NCBI RefSeq assembly: GCF_937999985.1
Contig: NZ_CALLDG010000019.1
Location: forward strand, 1-45,616
DNA: 45,616 nt
From: an uncultured Corynebacterium sp.
Lineage (GTDB): Bacteria > Actinomycetota > Actinomycetes > Mycobacteriales > Mycobacteriaceae
Direction of reading: 5' to 3'
Every line of letters begins with the position of its first letter. The stretch's first letter is position 1. Positions 42,578-45,616 of this stretch are shown here, in pieces. A program made the position numbers and the translations under genes. The notes under the pieces are model-generated. The model worked only from the letters and a program-made list of their open reading frames with translations. It was not told where the DNA came from and did not search any database.

Positions 42578-42593
42578 GGTGCTCACCAGTATA
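42578..42593 (-). promoter_or_regulatory. Minus-10 element TATACT close to the ramB start
   Basis: TATACT (42593-42588 on the minus strand) is ten bases from the ATG at 42577, so any leader would be only a few bases long. Confidence 0.45.
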
Positions 42594-42654
42594 TTCGGAG
42601 GCTTTGGGGCATGGGTGAAGTTGCCATTGGCTTTATCCGTAGTAGCCGTTTGTC

Positions 42655-42701
42655 AGAAAAGAGAAAGGGCTCGGCCAGCACTCTCGTGCTGACCGAGCCC
42701 T
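42655..42701 (-). terminator. Intrinsic terminator of aceA
   Basis: Arms 42666-42681 and 42686-42701 form a 16-bp stem with one mismatch and a four-base loop. On the minus strand the stem is followed by a T-rich tail (TTCTCTTTTCT), matching aceA direction. Confidence 0.9.
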
Positions 42702-42760
42702 AGCAGTGTGCGGGTTTTTCAGCCCGCGCAGCTAGTTCCTAGCGCTTGGAAGCAAGCGGC

Positions 42761-44056
42761 TTAGTGGAACTGGCCCTCCTCGGTGGAGCCCTTCAGGGCG
42801 GTGGTGGAGGAGTTCGGGTCGACGGTGGTGGCGATCTTGTCGAAGTAGCCAGCACCGACCTCACGCTGGTGCTTCACAGCGGTGAAGCCGCGCTCCTTGG
42901 CAGCGTCGAACTCGCGGTTCTGCAGGTCGACGAATGCGGACATCTGGTTGCGGGCGTAGCCGTAAGCCAGGTCGAACATGGAGTAGTTCAGAGCGTGGAA
43001 GCCAGCCAGGGTGATGAACTGGAACTTGAAGCCCATTGCGCCCAGCTCGTTCTGGAACTTGGCGATGGTGTCGTCGTCCAGATGTGCGGACCAGTTGAAG
43101 GACGGGGAGCAGTTGTAAGCCAGCAGCTGGTCCGGGTGCTCTTCGCGGACTGCCTCAGCGAACTTCTTAGCCAGCTCCAGGTCCGGGGTACCGGTCTCCA
43201 TCCAGATCAGGTCAGCGTACGGAGCGTATGCCTTCGCACGGGCGATGCAGGGCTCGATGCCGTTCTGCACGTTGTAGAAGCCCTCAGCGGTACGGCCGCC
43301 GGTCAGGAACGGCTTGTCGCGGTCGTCAACGTCGGAGGTCAGCAGGGTAGCAGCCTCAGCGTCGGTACGAGCGACAACCAGGGTCGGGGTGTTGGCAACG
43401 TCAGCTGCCAGACGTGCGGAGTTCAGGGTGCGGATGTGCTGCTGGGTCGGGATCAGGACCTTGCCGCCCAGGTGGCCACACTTCTTCTCGGAGGCCAGCT
43501 GGTCCTCCCAGTGGGTACCTGCAGCGCCGGCCTTGATCATGGCCTTCTGCAGCTCGTAAACGTTCAGTGCGCCACCGAAGCCAGCCTCGCCGTCGGCAAC
43601 GATCGGAACCAGCCAGTTGTCAACGGAGGTGTCGCCCTCAACACGAGCGATCTCGTCTGCGCGGGACAGCGCGTTGTTGATGCGCTGAACAACGGACGGA
43701 ACGGAGTTCGCCGGGTACAGGGACTGGTCGGGGTAGGTGTGGCCGGACAGGTTAGCGTCACCTGCAACCTGCCAACCGGACAGGTAAACAGCCTTCAGGC
43801 CTGCGCGGACCTGCTGAACGGCCTGGTTACCGGTCAGGGCGCCCAGGGCGTTGATGTAGGAGTCGTCATCCTTGTTGACTGCTTCCCACAGGATCTCAGC
43901 GCCGCGGCGTGCCAGGGTGTGCTCTTCAACAACGGTGCCCTGCAGCTCAGCGACCTGCTCTGCGGTGTAATCGCGCTCGACGTTAGCCCAGCGGGGGTTC
44001 TCGTCCCAGTCCTTCTGGATTTCTTCAGCGGTACGTGCCTTGCCGACGTTCGACAT
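42761..44056 (-). CDS. aceA: Isocitrate lyase
   Basis: A 431-residue glyoxylate-bypass enzyme splitting isocitrate into succinate and glyoxylate, needed for growth on acetate and fatty acids. The active-site loop KKCGHLGGK carries the catalytic Cys 193, and substrate residues appear in [16 protein letters not shown] precedes the ATG. It is divergent from aceB over 515 bases, the usual corynebacterial arrangement, and has its own terminator. Expected regulators are RamA, RamB and GlxR. Codon use is strongly biased, as in a highly expressed gene. Confidence 0.98.
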   Translation of the reverse strand: MSNVGKARTAEEIQKDWDENPRWANVERDYTAEQVAELQGTVVEEHTLARRGAEILWEAVNKDDDSYINALGALTGNQAVQQVRAGLKAVYLSGWQVAGDANLSGHTYPDQSLYPANSVPSVVQRINNALSRADEIARVEGDTSVDNWLVPIVADGEAGFGGALNVYELQKAMIKAGAAGTHWEDQLASEKKCGHLGGKVLIPTQQHIRTLNSARLAADVANTPTLVVARTDAEAATLLTSDVDDRDKPFLTGGRTAEGFYNVQNGIEPCIARAKAYAPYADLIWMETGTPDLELAKKFAEAVREEHPDQLLAYNCSPSFNWSAHLDDDTIAKFQNELGAMGFKFQFITLAGFHALNYSMFDLAYGYARNQMSAFVDLQNREFDAAKERGFTAVKHQREVGAGYFDKIATTVDPNSSTTALKGSTEEGQFH

Positions 44057-44571
44057 GTAGGGGTCACTTCCTTACTAATTAAGGGGAGAGTTATGTCTTG
44101 GTCCCTGCCCGGGGGTTCCTGGCGGGGGGGACACCGAGCCGCATATTCGAGGACCTCGACAGCACTCTTCAGTGCAGCCTAGGTGAAGTCTGCGTTCCGT
44201 GTCTCTACCTACGAGAGTACCAACCTAAATAACCACGTCAATGCCGGTCAGGCGGATATTTCTGTGTGGGGGTGGCTCTCCTTTTTGTGAATCTTGTAAA
44301 GATTTTCTCCACACTGTTTCTAAGTGACGCCTTAACGATTGAACGTGATGTGGCTCTCTTGCTGCGCTTATAGGTGTGGTGCGCCACGGGTTGAATCGTG
44401 GCGTCAAAAAGAAAAAGAGGAACAACCTTGCCCGATAGCCCCCGTCGGTGGGGGTGGGCAGAGTGCGATCTATGACCAACTTCATACCGATCGTGAGGGA
44501 ACTCACCTAGTCTTTGAGGGTAGAGACCTTTAAGTAGGTAAATCGATTGATATGTGAGGAGCCACGTCACT
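44057..44571. promoter_or_regulatory. aceA-aceB divergent regulatory region
   Basis: These 515 bases hold no credible gene. They contain several runs of four to seven G or C (near 44090, 44108-44131, 44265, 44439-44454), the type of short G/C-run recognised by RamA in C. glutamicum, a GlxR-type palindrome at 44492-44507, and two GGCGTCA elements with their A/G-rich sides pointing away from each other (44325-44331 and 44400-44406). I do not see a good RamB consensus. Confidence 0.6.
44492..44507. promoter_or_regulatory. GlxR operator upstream of aceB
   Basis: CGTGAGGGAACTCACC matches the GTGA-N6-TCAC core of the GlxR consensus with the exact six-base spacing; only the outermost bases differ. 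It lies 65 bases before the aceB start. GlxR acts on aceB in C. glutamicum. Confidence 0.75.
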
Positions 44572-45616
44572 ATGACCCAGACCGAGCGCGTAACAGCCGG
44601 CGGCCTTCAGGTTGCCAAGACTCTCTACGATTTTGTTAACACTGAGGTGCTTCCCGCCATCGGCAAGGATTCCGCCGAGGAGCAGGAGAAGTTCTGGGAT
44701 GGCTTCGGCAAGATCGTCGAGGAGTACACCCCGCGCAACCGCGAGCTGCTGAACACTCGCGACGAGCTGCAGAAGAAGATGGACGCCTGGTACGCCGACC
44801 ACAAGGGTGCTCAGGATCCGGAGGAGTACAAGGCCTTCCTGAAGGAAATCGGCTACCTGGTCGACGAGCCGGGCGACTTTGAGATTACGACCCAGAACAT
44901 CGACCCGGAGGTCGGCACGACCGGCGGCCCGCAGCTGGTGGTGCCGATCCTGAACGCCCGCTTCGCGCTGAACGCGGCGAACGCCCGCTGGGGTTCCCTG
45001 TACGACGCTTTGTACGGCACCGATGCTATCTCTGAGGAAAACGGCCAGGAGAAGGGCACCGGTTACAACAAGGTCCGTGGTGACAAGGTCATCGAGTGGG
45101 GTCGCGAGTTCCTGGACCGCGTTGTACCGCTGGAGTCCGGCTCCCACAAGGACGTCACCAAGTACGCCGTTGAGTCCGGCCAGCTGACCGCCACCATCGA
45201 CGGCAACGATGTGCACCTGCGCAACCCGGAGGTCTACGCAGGCTTCGGCGGCGACAAGGCCAACCCGACCGACATCCTGCTGTACAACAACGGGCTGTAC
45301 ATCGACATCCAGATTGACCCGGAGTCCCCGATCGGCAAGACCGACAAGGCTGGTGTGAAGGACCTGAACCTCGAATCCGCAGTCTCCACCATCATGGACT
45401 TCGAGGACTCCGTCGCCGCTGTCGACGCAACCGATAAGACCCTGGGCTACCGCAACTGGTTGGGCCTGAACACCGGCAACCTCACCGAGGAAGTTCAGAA
45501 GGGCGGCAAGACCTTCACCCGTAAGCTCAACGAGGATCGTGTGTTTACCTCCCGCGATGGCGAGGAGCTGCGTCTGCATGGTCGTTCCCTGCTGTTCGTG
45601 CGTAACGTTGGCCACC
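44572..45616 (+). CDS. aceB: Malate synthase G (5' part, runs off the window)
   Basis: The first 348 codons of a protein expected to have about 740 residues; the gene continues past the window end. It condenses glyoxylate and acetyl-CoA to malate, completing the glyoxylate bypass with aceA. The sequence [21 protein letters not shown], the substrate region [29 protein letters not shown] and [19 protein letters not shown] are typical of the G isoform. The ATG at 44572 follows GAGGAG at a spacing of ten bases. A GlxR operator stands 65 bases upstream. Identification is secure although catalytic residues of the C-terminal half are outside the window. Confidence 0.97.
   Translation, partial: MTQTERVTAGGLQVAKTLYDFVNTEVLPAIGKDSAEEQEKFWDGFGKIVEEYTPRNRELLNTRDELQKKMDAWYADHKGAQDPEEYKAFLKEIGYLVDEPGDFEITTQNIDPEVGTTGGPQLVVPILNARFALNAANARWGSLYDALYGTDAISEENGQEKGTGYNKVRGDKVIEWGREFLDRVVPLESGSHKDVTKYAVESGQLTATIDGNDVHLRNPEVYAGFGGDKANPTDILLYNNGLYIDIQIDPESPIGKTDKAGVKDLNLESAVSTIMDFEDSVAAVDATDKTLGYRNWLGLNTGNLTEEVQKGGKTFTRKLNEDRVFTSRDGEELRLHGRSLLFVRNVGH

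Noticed and set aside
42746..44182. 478-codon plus-strand open frame opposite aceA
   Set aside because: Val/Leu/Gly-rich shadow caused by the strong codon bias of aceA.
44344..44359. Second GlxR-like site in the aceA-aceB region (CGTGA-N6-TCTCT)
   Set aside because: A core mismatch in the right half; weaker than 44492-44507 and not separable from chance.
44530..45615. 361-codon minus-strand open frame at the window end
   Set aside because: Shadow of aceB, whose own plus-strand frame starts at 44572 and runs off the window.
1..45616. CRISPR arrays, insertion sequences, transposases or rRNA
   Set aside because: No spaced identical repeats of CRISPR length, no transposase-like protein and no rRNA sequence seen on either strand.

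Overview
The window is high-GC chromosomal DNA from a mycolic-acid-containing actinobacterium, almost certainly a Corynebacterium. The main evidence is GlxR (a near-copy of the 227-residue C. glutamicum cAMP regulator), RamB next to the glyoxylate genes aceA/aceB, a meso-diaminopimelate dehydrogenase (Ddh), an antigen-85-type mycolyltransferase, and gene order shared with the M. tuberculosis Rv3644c-Rv3671c neighbourhood. A secreted lipase and a long acyl-CoA oxidase-type dehydrogenase suggest a lipid-using species, possibly of the C. jeikeium group; the species is inference only.

Layout. (1) 1-7.9 kb: glxR (-); nth, thioredoxin-like, CoA-Nudix and MarP-type protease (+, chained by ATGA overlaps); alpha/beta hydrolase and holin-like membrane protein (-); a degenerate Fic-fold protein (+); a HAD phosphatase (-). 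(2) 7.9-12.9 kb: a complete Tad pilus locus: Ssd/TadZ-like, TadA, a fused TadB-TadC, a DUF4244 Flp-type prepilin and two TadE-like pseudopilins. (3) 12.9-24.2 kb: secreted lipase, MrfA/YprA-type helicase, cspA, topA, a class III CoA-transferase, a membrane adenylate cyclase and the DNA polymerase III delta-prime subunit. (4) 24.3-24.9 kb: tRNA-Thr(CGT) and a 0.5-kb segment closed by a second, diverged copy of the tRNA 3' end, as left by an integrated element; it carries one small exported protein. (5) 25-38 kb: ddh, an amino-acid permease, a NarL-type two-component system divergent from a 53-residue membrane protein, acyl-CoA dehydrogenase/oxidase, MFS transporter, flippase-like membrane protein, M1 aminopeptidase and mycolyltransferase. 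(6) 38-45.6 kb: lpd, a membrane protein, ramB, aceA and the 5' part of aceB, with a clear GlxR-type operator upstream of aceB.

The genes join two themes. One is cAMP/carbon control: the cyclase makes cAMP, GlxR senses it, and RamB and GlxR act on the acetate/glyoxylate genes. The other is the cell surface: Tad pilus, mycolyltransferase, MarP, lipase.

The most unusual signal is not a gene. A short dispersed element, core GGCGTCA followed by an A/G-rich tract, recurs about twenty times on both strands, in intergenic DNA, at a start codon and in poorly conserved protein linkers. Its architecture resembles DNA-uptake signals but I cannot assign a function. Other points of interest are the tRNA-flanked mini-island, the TadB-TadC fusion with pseudopilins lacking a leader, a Fic protein without its catalytic residues, a hydrolase with glycine at the nucleophile position, and an 11-bp phased repeat upstream of the permease.
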